A stretch of DNA of 64,000 bases from Candidatus Solirubrobacter pratensis (GTDB lineage: Bacteria > Actinomycetota > Thermoleophilia > Solirubrobacterales > Solirubrobacteraceae), in the NCBI RefSeq assembly GCF_000425945.1, contig NZ_AUEK01000018.1:1-64000 (forward strand), in the 5' to 3' direction. Both the position numbers and the translations under genes were made by a program. Position 1 is the first letter of the stretch, and every line of letters begins with the position of its first letter. The notes under the pieces are model-generated. The model was given only the letters and a program-made list of their open reading frames with translations. It was not told the origin of the DNA and ran no database searches. Shown here one piece after another: positions 1 through 7,280 of the stretch.

Positions 1-141
1 GGCGTCGCGGTCGGCGTCGCCGTGGGCGTCGCGGTCGGCGTCGCCGTGGGCGTCGCGGTCGGCGTCGCCGTCGGCGTCGCGGTCGGCGTGGCGGTCGGCG
101 TCGCGGTCGGCGTGGCGGTCGGCGTCGCCGTGGGAGTCGGC
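1..141. repeat. 12-bp tandem repeat encoding a Thr-Ala-Thr-Pro tail
   Basis: About eleven near-identical copies of a 12-bp unit (variants GGCGTCGCGGTC and GGCGTCGCCGTG) run from the window start to about 141. On the minus strand each unit encodes Thr-Ala-Thr-Pro at the C-terminus of the cupredoxin. The unit is a multiple of three, so slippage would change tail length without breaking the frame. The left end lies outside the window. Confidence 0.9.
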
Positions 142-575
142 GTCGGCGTCGCGCCCTCCACAACGATCGTCCCCGTCATGTTCGAATGCGCGTCGCAGAA
201 GAACGCATACGTCCCCGGCACGTCGAACCGGCAGGTCCCAGCCCACCCCGAGCGCGTCGGCCCCGCCGGCAGCGGCGGCACCGGACCGGACACCGTCCCC
301 GACGTCTGTGAGCACGACGCCGGTTGCGGCCCGTCGCCGAAGTCCACGTCGTGGAAGCTCCCACCCGTCGGATAGGAGAAATTCACGGTCCCGCCGGCGG
401 CGATCGTGATCGTGTCGTCGCCGGTTCCCGGGTCTTTGAACCCGAAATCGAACGCCTGGATGCTCCCGCTCAACGGCGGAGCGGAAGAAGATTGCCCGTA
501 CGCGAGCGCCGGGATTCCGACGGCCGCCGCCGTGCCGCAGACCAGCCACGGCAAGTACCTCGCCCTAAGACCCAC
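1..575 (-). CDS. Secreted plastocyanin-like copper protein, C-terminus cut by window edge
   Basis: The readable part is a hydrophobic N-terminal segment (about residues 8-27), a cupredoxin domain (about 38-141), then a Thr-Ala-Thr-Pro repeat that runs off the window edge. The type 1 copper ligands are visible as H75 and C127-x2-H130-x2-M133 in the context FFCDAHSNM. C88 and C115 could form a disulfide. Cupredoxins carry electrons or store copper outside the membrane; the proline-rich tail looks like a wall spacer or glycosylated stalk. I chose GTG at 575 because GGAGGGGG lies just upstream. The gene lies downstream of dxs on the same strand. Substrate or electron partner cannot be inferred. 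Confidence 0.8.
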   Translation of the reverse strand, partial: MGLRARYLPWLVCGTAAAVGIPALAYGQSSSAPPLSGSIQAFDFGFKDPGTGDDTITIAAGGTVNFSYPTGGSFHDVDFGDGPQPASCSQTSGTVSGPVPPLPAGPTRSGWAGTCRFDVPGTYAFFCDAHSNMTGTIVVEGATPTPTPTATPTATPTATPTATPTATPTATPTATPTATPTATPTATPTAT

Positions 576-639
576 GCAGCCCCCTCCGAGATGTTGTTCG
601 GGCGGGATATGCAGCCCCCTCCGAAGTGTCGTTCGGGCG
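576..639. repeat. Direct repeat, two 29-bp copies over the cupredoxin ribosome-binding region
   Basis: Positions 576-604 and 611-639 match at 26 of 29 bases with a 35-bp period. Each copy carries, on the minus strand, a GGAGGGGGCTGC block; the proximal copy is the Shine-Dalgarno of the cupredoxin gene. A weaker third start of the unit (GCAGCC) occurs at 647. The repeat lies in the dxs-cupredoxin gap. Confidence 0.75.
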
Positions 640-679
640 TGGTTACGCAGCCGGGGAGTCCGCCGTTCGACGGATTCCC

Positions 680-697
680 CGTTGATTTACATCAACG
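680..697 (-). terminator. Small hairpin just after dxs stop
   Basis: CGTTGAT-TTAC-ATCAACG forms a perfect 7-bp stem with a 4-nt loop, starting 3 nt past the dxs stop codon. It has no T-run, so it may be a weak terminator or an mRNA 3' stabiliser. Confidence 0.35.
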
Positions 698-699
698 CA

Positions 700-2625
700 C
701 TAGGCGAACGAGCCGCGCGGATCGAGCACGGCGCTCTCGACGCGCGCCGCGATGCTCTCGGCGGTGAAGCCGACCTCTTCGTGCAGCAGCGCGGGAGCGC
801 CGTGCGTCACGTAGCGGTCCGGCAGGCCCACGCGCAGGATCCGGGGCGCCACCCCCGCGCCCTCTTCGGAGAACGACTCCCACACGGCCGACCCGAAGCC
901 GCCCGCGAGCTGGGCCTCCTCGACGGTCACCAGCAGGTCGTGCTCGGCGGCGAGCGACGCGAGCAGCGCCGCGTCCAGCGGCTTGGCGAACCGCGCGTCG
1001 GCGACCGTGACGTCCAGGCCGCGTTCCGCGAGCAGGTCCGCGGCGCCGAGCGCCTTCCCCACGCCCGTGCCGTAGCCGACCAGCGCGACCCGCTCGCCGT
1101 GGCGCAGCACCTCGCCCGTGCCGACCGGGATCAGCGACGGCGCCGCCGGCAGCTCGACGCCGACGCCCGCCCCGCGCGGGTAGCGCAGCGCCGCCGGGCC
1201 GCCGATCTGCAGGGCGGTGTGGAGCATGTGGACCAGCATCGCCTCGTCGCGCGGCGCCATCAGCGTGATGTTCGGAAGCATCCGCAGATAGGCGATATCG
1301 AACACGCCGTGGTGCGTCGGGCCGTCGTCGCCGACCAGGCCGGCGCGGTCCATCGCGAACGTGACCGGCAGCTTCTGCAGGCAGACGTCGTGCACGATCT
1401 GGTCGAACGCCCGCTGGAGAAAGGTCGAGTAGATCGCCGCCACCGGCCGCATGCCGGAGAGCGCGAGTCCCGCAGCGAACAGGATCGCCTGCTGCTCGGC
1501 GATGCCGACATCGAAGTAGCGGTCGGGAAGCGCCTTCTGGAGGATCGAGAGGCCGGTCCCCGAGTTCATGGCGGCGGTGATCCCGACCACGCGCGGGTCC
1601 CGCTCGCACTCGCGCACCATCGCCTCGCCGAACACCTGCGTGTACTGCGGCGGCGCAGGCGCGGCGGGACGCGACGGCGCCGGGCGACGCTGCGCGATCG
1701 ACTTCGGCTTGGCGGCATGCCACTTCTCCATGCCCTCGAGCCCGCCGTTCTCCGCCGGCGCGAAGCCCTTGCCCTTGACCGTGGCGCAGTGGATGACGAC
1801 GGGACGCTCGGCCTCGAAGGCGGCCTTCAGGGCACGCCGCAGCGCGCGCACGTCATGGCCGTCGATCACGCCCATGTACGCCCAGTCGAGCTCCTCCCAC
1901 CAGAGGCCAGGAGCCCAGAACGCCTTCACGGACTCCTTCAGCCGCGGTCCGAGGCGCTCGAACGCGGCGCCGATGCCGGCCGGCAGCTTCGTCAGCTTCT
2001 CCTCGACGCCCTCGCGCGCCTCCCACAGCCCCGGGTCCAGCCGGACGCGGTTCAGGTAGCGCGAGAGCGCGCCCACGTTGGGGGAGATCGACATCCCGTT
2101 GTCGTTGAGGATCACGACGATCGGCGTGCCGAGCCCGCCGGCCTGGGAGACCGCCTCGAACGCGACGCCGCCCGTCATCGCGCCGTCGCCGACGACGGAG
2201 ACGACCTTGCCGTCCGGGATCCCGCCGTGCAGCATCGCCTCCTTGATGCCGACGGCGTAGCCGATCGCGGTGGAGGCGTGGCCGGCGCCCATGGTGTCGT
2301 GCTCGGACTCGGCCGGCGTGCAGAACGGGGCCAGGCCGCCGTACTTGCGGATCGTTCCGAGCTCCTGCCTTCGGCCGGTCAGGACCTTGTGCGGGTACGC
2401 CTGATGACCCACGTCCCACAGGACCTTGTCGCGCGGCGAGTCCAGCAGCGAGTGCACCGCCACGGCGATCTCGCACGCGCCGAGGTTGGCGCCGAAGTGC
2501 CCGCCGATCTCCCCGACGGTGTCGATCAGCAGCTCCCGGACCTCCTGCGCGACCTTCTGGAGCTCGTCGTCTGAGAGCCCGTGCAGGTCCTGGGGGCGGT
2601 CGATGCGGTCGAGGAGTGAAGTCAT
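700..2625 (-). CDS. dxs: 1-deoxy-D-xylulose-5-phosphate synthase
   Basis: DXS joins pyruvate and glyceraldehyde 3-phosphate with thiamine diphosphate, the first step of the MEP isoprenoid pathway in the cytoplasm. The 641-aa length fits the family. The thiamine-diphosphate motif GDGAMTGG is at 146-153, the N-terminal domain has the typical LWDVGHQAYPHK stretch, and the central part has GDDGPTHHGVFD followed by the transketolase-like C-terminal domain. The ATG start overlaps the ispA stop by 4 bp (ATGA), so ispA and dxs are translationally coupled and jointly supply prenyl diphosphates. Confidence 0.97.
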   Translation of the reverse strand: MTSLLDRIDRPQDLHGLSDDELQKVAQEVRELLIDTVGEIGGHFGANLGACEIAVAVHSLLDSPRDKVLWDVGHQAYPHKVLTGRRQELGTIRKYGGLAPFCTPAESEHDTMGAGHASTAIGYAVGIKEAMLHGGIPDGKVVSVVGDGAMTGGVAFEAVSQAGGLGTPIVVILNDNGMSISPNVGALSRYLNRVRLDPGLWEAREGVEEKLTKLPAGIGAAFERLGPRLKESVKAFWAPGLWWEELDWAYMGVIDGHDVRALRRALKAAFEAERPVVIHCATVKGKGFAPAENGGLEGMEKWHAAKPKSIAQRRPAPSRPAAPAPPQYTQVFGEAMVRECERDPRVVGITAAMNSGTGLSILQKALPDRYFDVGIAEQQAILFAAGLALSGMRPVAAIYSTFLQRAFDQIVHDVCLQKLPVTFAMDRAGLVGDDGPTHHGVFDIAYLRMLPNITLMAPRDEAMLVHMLHTALQIGGPAALRYPRGAGVGVELPAAPSLIPVGTGEVLRHGERVALVGYGTGVGKALGAADLLAERGLDVTVADARFAKPLDAALLASLAAEHDLLVTVEEAQLAGGFGSAVWESFSEEGAGVAPRILRVGLPDRYVTHGAPALLHEEVGFTAESIAARVESAVLDPRGSFA

Positions 2626-3491
2626 GAGGTCCTGGTCGAGATGAAGTCCGTCACCTGGGCGAGCTCGTGCGCCTCGGGCGGGAGCGCGGCGCGGGCCTTG
2701 CGATGGGATTCCGCCGCCATCTCGCGCGCGCCCTCCAGGCCGTAGCGGCTCACGTAGGTGATCTTGCCATGGCGCTCATCGCTTCCCTGCGGCTTGCCCA
2801 ATGCCACGTCGGTGCCGGTCACGTCGAGAATGTCGTCGACGATCTGGAACAGCACCCCGAGCTCAGCAGCAAACGCACGGAAGTGAGGCAGTGTAGTGGA
2901 GCGGATCCCATCACCGGCGAGCAGCAGGACGCACTCGACGGATGCGCCGATCAGCCGCCCGGTCTTGAGCTCATGAAGCCGGCGCAGCTCGGCGCCGCCG
3001 TCCTCCACCAGGCCCTTCACGTCGATGTACTGTCCGCCGACCATCCCGTCCACGCCCGAAGCGGCGGCCAGCTCGCCCACGGCGGCGAGCACGCGCTCCG
3101 GCGGCCCGGCCTGCTCGGCGATGACGTGCCGGAACGCCTCGGCGTAGAGCGCGTCCCCGGCGAGGATCGCCACGTCCTCGCCGTAGCGGACATGGCATGT
3201 GGGGCGGCCGCGGCGCAGCTCGTCATCGTCCATCGCAGGGAGATCGTCGTGGATCAACGAGTAGGTGTGGATGAGTTCGATCGCCGCCGCCAACGGGAGT
3301 ACGGCGGCCGGCTCCATACCGATCGCACGCGCCGTCGCGAGCGCGAGCACCGGACGAATCCGCTTGCCGCCTGCGAGCAGGCTGTAGCGCATCGCCTCCT
3401 CGAGCCCGTCGGTCGCCGGCTCGCGCGAGAACCGCAGCGTCTCGAGGTACTCCTCGATCTGGACGCGGAGGTTGTCCGGGTAGTTGCTCAC
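2622..3491 (-). CDS. ispA: Short-chain polyprenyl (farnesyl/geranylgeranyl) diphosphate synthase
   Basis: A 289-aa trans-prenyltransferase that condenses isopentenyl diphosphate with allylic diphosphates. The first Asp-rich motif DDLPAMDDD is at 82-90 and the second, DDILD, at 219-223, both binding Mg-diphosphate. GGKRIRP is at 41-47. I chose the GTG start at 3491 because it overlaps the xseB stop (GTGA) and gives the usual family length; the upstream in-frame extension is Arg-rich and unlike the family. Chain length of the product (C15 or C20) cannot be read safely. It is coupled to dxs downstream. Confidence 0.93.
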   Translation of the reverse strand: MSNYPDNLRVQIEEYLETLRFSREPATDGLEEAMRYSLLAGGKRIRPVLALATARAIGMEPAAVLPLAAAIELIHTYSLIHDDLPAMDDDELRRGRPTCHVRYGEDVAILAGDALYAEAFRHVIAEQAGPPERVLAAVGELAAASGVDGMVGGQYIDVKGLVEDGGAELRRLHELKTGRLIGASVECVLLLAGDGIRSTTLPHFRAFAAELGVLFQIVDDILDVTGTDVALGKPQGSDERHGKITYVSRYGLEGAREMAAESHRKARAALPPEAHELAQVTDFISTRTS

Positions 3492-3697
3492 GAAGGCAGG
3501 GCGAGCTGGCCCGCGGGGGCAGGCCCGGCGTCCGCCGCGCGCACCTGGCGATCCAGCTCGGCGCCCGCCTCGGCGGCGACGCGGGCGCACTCCTCGACGA
3601 GCGCGGCGGCACGGTCGGCCGGCAGCTCGCCGGCGCGCAGGGTGACGGCGGCGAGCTCGAGGCGCTCGATCAGTCGCTCAAGTGGCTCTGGCGGCAT
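3488..3697 (-). CDS. xseB: Exodeoxyribonuclease VII small subunit-like protein
   Basis: This 69-aa protein matches XseB in length and in its core, a helical hairpin around ERLELAAVTLRAGELPADRA. XseB assembles with XseA into a single-strand-specific exonuclease. The gene sits directly upstream of ispA with a 4-bp overlap, a common bacterial arrangement. No xseA is present: the next gene upstream is nusB and only 98 bp separate them. Either xseA is elsewhere in the genome or the small subunit has another role. The call rests on length, composition and synteny rather than on a catalytic motif. Confidence 0.75.
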   Translation of the reverse strand: MPPEPLERLIERLELAAVTLRAGELPADRAAALVEECARVAAEAGAELDRQVRAADAGPAPAGQLALPS

Positions 3698-3795
3698 GGC
3701 GGTGCATTGTGGCAGCGGTCGGCGCGGAAGGCCGAGCGAGGCGATGCTTGGCGATCGGGCAGGCGTGCCGGACGGCGCCGCGCGTGAACGACGTC

Positions 3796-4203
3796 CTAGC
3801 GCGTCTGGGCGCCGCGCAACTCGCGCAGCACGGCCGCGAGGATGCCGTTGACGAAGCCCGGGGCCTCCGCGCCGCAGAACGCCTTGGCGGTCTCCACCGC
3901 CTCGTCGATGGCGCCTTCGGGCGGGATCGGCCGCTCGCCCTCGATCAGCTCGGGATGCGTCATCTCGAGCAGCGCGGTGCGCAGGATCGCGCGCTCCAGC
4001 GGGGCGATGCGGTCGATCGTCCAGTTACGGGCGTGGCGCTCGATGTGCGCGTCGAGCTCGTCGGCGAAGTCCGACGTCGCGTGCGCGAGCGCACGCGTGA
4101 AGGGACCGGTGCCCGACTCGAAGAGGTCGTCGAGCGGCCTCTTCGTGAGGTCGTGCTGATAGAGGGCGAAGACTGCCGCGCGCCGCTGCTCGGACCTGCG
4201 CAT
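3796..4203 (-). CDS. nusB: Transcription antitermination factor NusB
   Basis: This 135-aa all-helical protein has the NusB hallmarks: an N-terminal RRAAVFALYQHDL segment that contacts boxA RNA and S10, and a C-terminal block where PLERAILRTALLEM is followed by AIDEAVETAKAFCG and FVNGILAAVLREL. NusB with S10 (NusE) loads on boxA of rRNA leaders and supports antitermination and rRNA processing. It lies 22 bp after efp on the same strand, the usual efp-nusB pairing. Confidence 0.95.
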   Translation of the reverse strand: MRRSEQRRAAVFALYQHDLTKRPLDDLFESGTGPFTRALAHATSDFADELDAHIERHARNWTIDRIAPLERAILRTALLEMTHPELIEGERPIPPEGAIDEAVETAKAFCGAEAPGFVNGILAAVLRELRGAQTR

Positions 4204-4225
4204 TGGCGCGTGAGGGTAGCTGAGG

Positions 4226-4786
4226 CTAGGCGCGCGACATATAGGAGCCGGAGCGGGTGTCCACCTTCACGCGATCGCCGATGTTGACGAACAGCGGAAC
4301 GTTGACGGTCGCGCCGGTCTCCAGCGTCGCGGGCTTGTTCCCGCCGCCCGAGGCGGTGTCGCCGCGGACGCCCGGCTCGGTGTGCGTGACCTCGAGCTCG
4401 ACCGAGGCGGAGAGCTGGATGTCCGCCGGCTCGCCGTCGATGTAGAGCATGTCGACGGTCTCGTTGGGCTTGACCCACTTCAGCGGCTCCGCGACGCCCG
4501 ACTCGGGCAGCGCGATCTGCTCGTAGGACTCCTCGTCCATGAAGTGCGCGTCGGTCCCATCCGCGTAGAGGAACTGCATCTTGCGCGCCTCGGTGTGGAT
4601 GGGGCGGAACTTCTCGCCGGCGCGGAACGTGCGGTCGATCACATTGCCGTCGGTCGCCCGGCGCAGCTTCGTGCGGACGAACGCCCCGCCCTTGCCGGGC
4701 TTGACGTGCTGGAACTCGAGGATCTTGAAGACCGTCCCGTCGACCTCGATGTGATTGCCGTTCTTGAACTGGTTGGTGGAGATCAT
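4226..4786 (-). CDS. efp: Translation elongation factor P
   Basis: EF-P enters the ribosomal E site and relieves stalling on polyproline runs. The 186-aa length and three beta-barrel domains are standard. The loop PGKGGAF carries K32 at the position modified in many bacteria; which modification is used here is unknown, since no modification gene is in the window. Polyproline and Pro-rich proteins are frequent nearby (MltG N-terminus, pilus accessory proteins), which makes EF-P relevant for their translation. It is followed closely by nusB. Confidence 0.97.
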   Translation of the reverse strand: MISTNQFKNGNHIEVDGTVFKILEFQHVKPGKGGAFVRTKLRRATDGNVIDRTFRAGEKFRPIHTEARKMQFLYADGTDAHFMDEESYEQIALPESGVAEPLKWVKPNETVDMLYIDGEPADIQLSASVELEVTHTEPGVRGDTASGGGNKPATLETGATVNVPLFVNIGDRVKVDTRSGSYMSRA

Positions 4787-4795
4787 GGCCGCTGC

Positions 4796-5680
4796 TCAGT
4801 CTAGGGGCGCGCCCGCGAGACGGAGTCTGCGGACGGTTTCGCGGCGGCGCTCGGTGGCCTGCGCGTAGGTGATCCTGAGCACGCGCTCGCCGTGGGCCTC
4901 GAGCAGCGCCTGTCTTTGCGCGTCCTCGTCGCGCGTGTGGGCGTGGTAGGCGGCGCCGTCGGCCTCGACGATCAGGCGCTCGGCGGGCCAGCGGAAGTCG
5001 GGGATGACCAGGGCGCCGCCGATGTGCAGCGGGACGTTGACGTCGAGGCGGGCGAAGCCGGCGGTGAGGATGAGATCGAGGACCATGTCCTCGAGGACGC
5101 TGCGGGTGGGCGCCGGGACGATGGCGCGGATTCGCGGCCCGCCTGCGGCGAGGTCTTGTGGGCGGATGAGGCGCTGCGTCAGCGCTTCGCGCACCGCGCG
5201 TCGGAGGGTCTTGTCCGGGAGGGTTCTCGCGAGATCGTGGAGCGTGCGCTTCGGCGTGGTGACCGGGATGGCTCGGTGGACGACGACCGCATCGACGAGA
5301 GAGCGCGTTCGGTGGGTGTTGATGCCCGGGCGTTCTCGCTTGACGGGCACGGTCACGTCGGGATAACGCTCCACCGGATCGAGCAGGCCCCACAGCACGG
5401 CAGCGGAGCGGTGGCTGAGGACGGCACGCGGTCCGCACGCCTTCACGGCGGCAAGGAATCGACCCTCGAGCGTGAGGCGCGGGTGGCCGACGGCGTAGAC
5501 GCCCCGGTGAATCGGGTGCAGACGGCCGGCGCGGACGCGGTGCAGGATCGCGTCGCGCGTCAGACCGCATCCGCGGAGATCCGCCGTGGAGACGGCTCCC
5601 CACTGCTCGGCGGCGCGGGCGGCGACGAGCGTGTCGGGTTTGTCGGCTCCAGCGCGTATCGGCGACCTCGCTCGCGGCAC
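4796..5680 (-). CDS. AbiEi-type winged-helix / DUF559 endonuclease-like protein
   Basis: The N-terminal 100 residues resemble the AbiEi antitoxin-type winged helix (AVSTADLRGCGLTRDAI, then HRGVYAVGHP). The C-terminal part resembles DUF559 of the PD-(D/E)xK fold, with VIPDFRWP, then LIVEADGAAYH and RVLRITYAQ. Such fusions are widespread and numerous in actinobacterial genomes, usually without a cognate toxin; none is seen here. The start is uncertain: GTG at 5680 or 5689 gives about 295 aa, while an ATG at 5791 would lie inside the palindromes shared with the divergent MarR-GNAT gene. Function is not established. Confidence 0.7.
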   Translation of the reverse strand: MPRARSPIRAGADKPDTLVAARAAEQWGAVSTADLRGCGLTRDAILHRVRAGRLHPIHRGVYAVGHPRLTLEGRFLAAVKACGPRAVLSHRSAAVLWGLLDPVERYPDVTVPVKRERPGINTHRTRSLVDAVVVHRAIPVTTPKRTLHDLARTLPDKTLRRAVREALTQRLIRPQDLAAGGPRIRAIVPAPTRSVLEDMVLDLILTAGFARLDVNVPLHIGGALVIPDFRWPAERLIVEADGAAYHAHTRDEDAQRQALLEAHGERVLRITYAQATERRRETVRRLRLAGAPLD

Positions 5681-5757
5681 CCATTCCACGATCGCGCCGG
5701 TGGGTGGAACGGAACAAGGCGCGACTGTGTAGAGATCGCGCCGCGGGGTGCCGCGGC

Positions 5758-5791
5758 TTGACTCTGTCAAGGAACATGTTGACAATGTCAA
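5758..5791. promoter_or_regulatory. Two tandem 13-bp palindromic operators
   Basis: TTGAC-TCT-GTCAA (5758-5770) and TTGAC-AAT-GTCAA (5779-5791) are near-perfect palindromes whose centres are 21 bp apart, two helical turns, so bound dimers would sit on the same DNA face. They end 2 bp before the MarR-GNAT start codon and face the divergent DUF559 gene. MarR proteins typically bind such sites, so autoregulation is likely. Confidence 0.8.
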
Positions 5792-5793
5792 GC

Positions 5794-6699
5794 ATGTCGA
5801 CCGTCGAGCAGATCGATGCCGTGCGCTCGTTCAATCGCTTCTACACGCGCCGGCTCGGGCTCGTGCGCGGCGGCCTGGTGCGCACGCCGCACCCGCTGGC
5901 CGAAGCCCGCGTGCTCTACGAGCTCGGACACCATGAGGCGCTGGAGACCTCGGCGCTCCGGGACGCGCTGGACGTCGACGCCGGGCAGCTCAGCCGCCTC
6001 CTCACGCGCCTCGAGTCCGCGGGCTTGCTGGCGCGTGAACGCTCGGAGGGCGACGCCCGGCGGCGGCTGATCAGGCTCACGCCGGCGGGCGCCGAGGCGT
6101 TCGCGACGCTCGATCGCCGCACCGTCGAGCAGGTCGGCCGGCTGCTCGACGACCTCGGCGACGTCCGCCGCGCCAGGCTCGTCAGCGCCCTGGCCGAGGT
6201 CCGCGCGGCGCTGCAGGACCCTGGGCCGCGAACCGTGTCGATCCGCGACCGGCTCGAGCCCGGTGACCTCGGCTGGATGGTCTCGCGCCACGGCGCCCTC
6301 TACGCCCGCGAGTACGGGTGGGACGCCAGCTTCGAGACGCTTGTCGCGGGCATCGCCGCCGCGTTCGACCCGGAGCGCGACAAGGCGTGGATCGCCGAGG
6401 TGGACGGCCGCCGCGCCGGGTGCGTGCTGTGCGTCCACCACGACGAGCTCACCGCCAAGCTCCGCACGCTGCTCGTGGAGCCCGACGCGCGCGGCCTCGG
6501 CCTCGGCGGCCGGCTCGTCGACGAGGTCATCCGTCACGCCCGCGCGCGCGGGTACGCCGAGCTCACGCTGTGGACGAACGACGTCCTCACGGCCGCCCGG
6601 CGGATCTACGAGCGCGCCGGGTTCACGCTCACCGGCGAGTCCCCGCACCGCGCGTTCGGACACGACCTCGTCGAGCAGACGTGGTCGCTTACGCTCTAG
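5794..6699 (+). CDS. Fused MarR-type regulator and GNAT acetyltransferase
   Basis: Residues 1 to about 145 form a MarR winged helix (IDAVRSFNRFYTRRLG at the dimer helix, DAGQLSRLLTRLESAGLLAR recognition region, RLIRLTPAG wing). Residues about 150-301 form a GNAT domain with the acetyl-CoA loop GLGLGGRLVDEVIRHARARG and an ERAGF motif. This MarR-GNAT architecture is a known family, but substrates are mostly undefined. Start codons at 5776, 5785 and 5794 are in frame; I chose 5794 because the others lie within the operators. No clear Shine-Dalgarno is seen. It is followed after 2 bp by an OsmC gene, implying one transcript. Confidence 0.88.
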   Translation: MSTVEQIDAVRSFNRFYTRRLGLVRGGLVRTPHPLAEARVLYELGHHEALETSALRDALDVDAGQLSRLLTRLESAGLLARERSEGDARRRLIRLTPAGAEAFATLDRRTVEQVGRLLDDLGDVRRARLVSALAEVRAALQDPGPRTVSIRDRLEPGDLGWMVSRHGALYAREYGWDASFETLVAGIAAAFDPERDKAWIAEVDGRRAGCVLCVHHDELTAKLRTLLVEPDARGLGLGGRLVDEVIRHARARGYAELTLWTNDVLTAARRIYERAGFTLTGESPHRAFGHDLVEQTWSLTL

Positions 6700-6701
6700 G
6701 C

Positions 6702-7220
6702 ATGGACCGCGATGAGCTCCGCGCGCTGCAGGCGCCGCTGAAAGACTCGTACAAGACCGATCCCGATGCCGCGCTGATCACGCTCTCGGCGACCGGCAAC
6801 CTCGGCGAGGGGATCTCCTGCTCGGTCCAGACCGGGCGCGCAATCGCCGAGGCCGGCCTACACCCTGCCACGGGCGGCGACGGATCGCTGCTGTGCTCGG
6901 GCGACATGCTGCTCGAGGCGCTCGTGGCCTGCGCCGGCGTGACCCTGCGCGCCGTGGCGACGAGCCTCGGCGTGAACGTCGAGGGCGGCCGCGTGCAGGC
7001 TGACGGCGACCTCGACTTCCGCGGGACGCTCGCGGTCGATCGCGACGCGCCGGTCGGCTTCCGCGACATCCGCCTGCGCTTCGAGCTCGACACCGACGCC
7101 GACGACGAGCAGCTCGCGACGCTGCTGAAGCTGACCGAGCGCTACTGCGTCGTCTACCAGACGCTTGCGACGACGCCGGCGCTCGACGTCAAGCTCGAGC
7201 GCGCCGGGGCGACCGCTTAA
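6702..7220 (+). CDS. OsmC/Ohr-family peroxiredoxin-like protein
   Basis: OsmC-family proteins reduce organic hydroperoxides with a pair of cysteines. In this 172-aa protein the first Cys lies in LEALVACAGVTLRAVA and the second in ERYCVVYQTL, the usual spacing of the reactive pair. The start codon comes 2 bp after the stop of the MarR-GNAT gene, so the two are co-transcribed from the double-operator promoter. MarR regulators commonly control OsmC/Ohr genes in response to peroxides (OhrR type), so peroxide or electrophile control is a reasonable inference. Confidence 0.88.
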   Translation: MDRDELRALQAPLKDSYKTDPDAALITLSATGNLGEGISCSVQTGRAIAEAGLHPATGGDGSLLCSGDMLLEALVACAGVTLRAVATSLGVNVEGGRVQADGDLDFRGTLAVDRDAPVGFRDIRLRFELDTDADDEQLATLLKLTERYCVVYQTLATTPALDVKLERAGATA

Positions 7221-7223
7221 CGG

Positions 7224-7256
7224 CCGAGGGCCCGCCGGATGCCGGCGGGCCCTCGG
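7224..7256. terminator. Strong bidirectional terminator
   Basis: A perfect 15-bp GC-rich stem (CCGAGGGCCCGCCGG and its complement) closes a 3-nt ATG loop. It lies between the convergent OsmC gene and the calcium-repeat gene and can serve both. Confidence 0.9.
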
Positions 7257-7280
7257 ACGCGGCTGAACTGGGAGGAGAGG

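Noticed and set aside
1..141. Possible CRISPR-like array
   Set aside because: Continuous 12-bp units without spacers and in a coding frame.
22..375. Plus-strand Val-Gly-Val-Ala repeat protein
   Set aside because: It is the antisense reading of the Thr-Ala-Thr-Pro tail; the minus strand encodes a cupredoxin with complete copper ligands.
5657..5663. GCCGATA on the minus strand in the DUF559 gene
   Set aside because: The -35 position reads GGGT and the site lies inside coding sequence.
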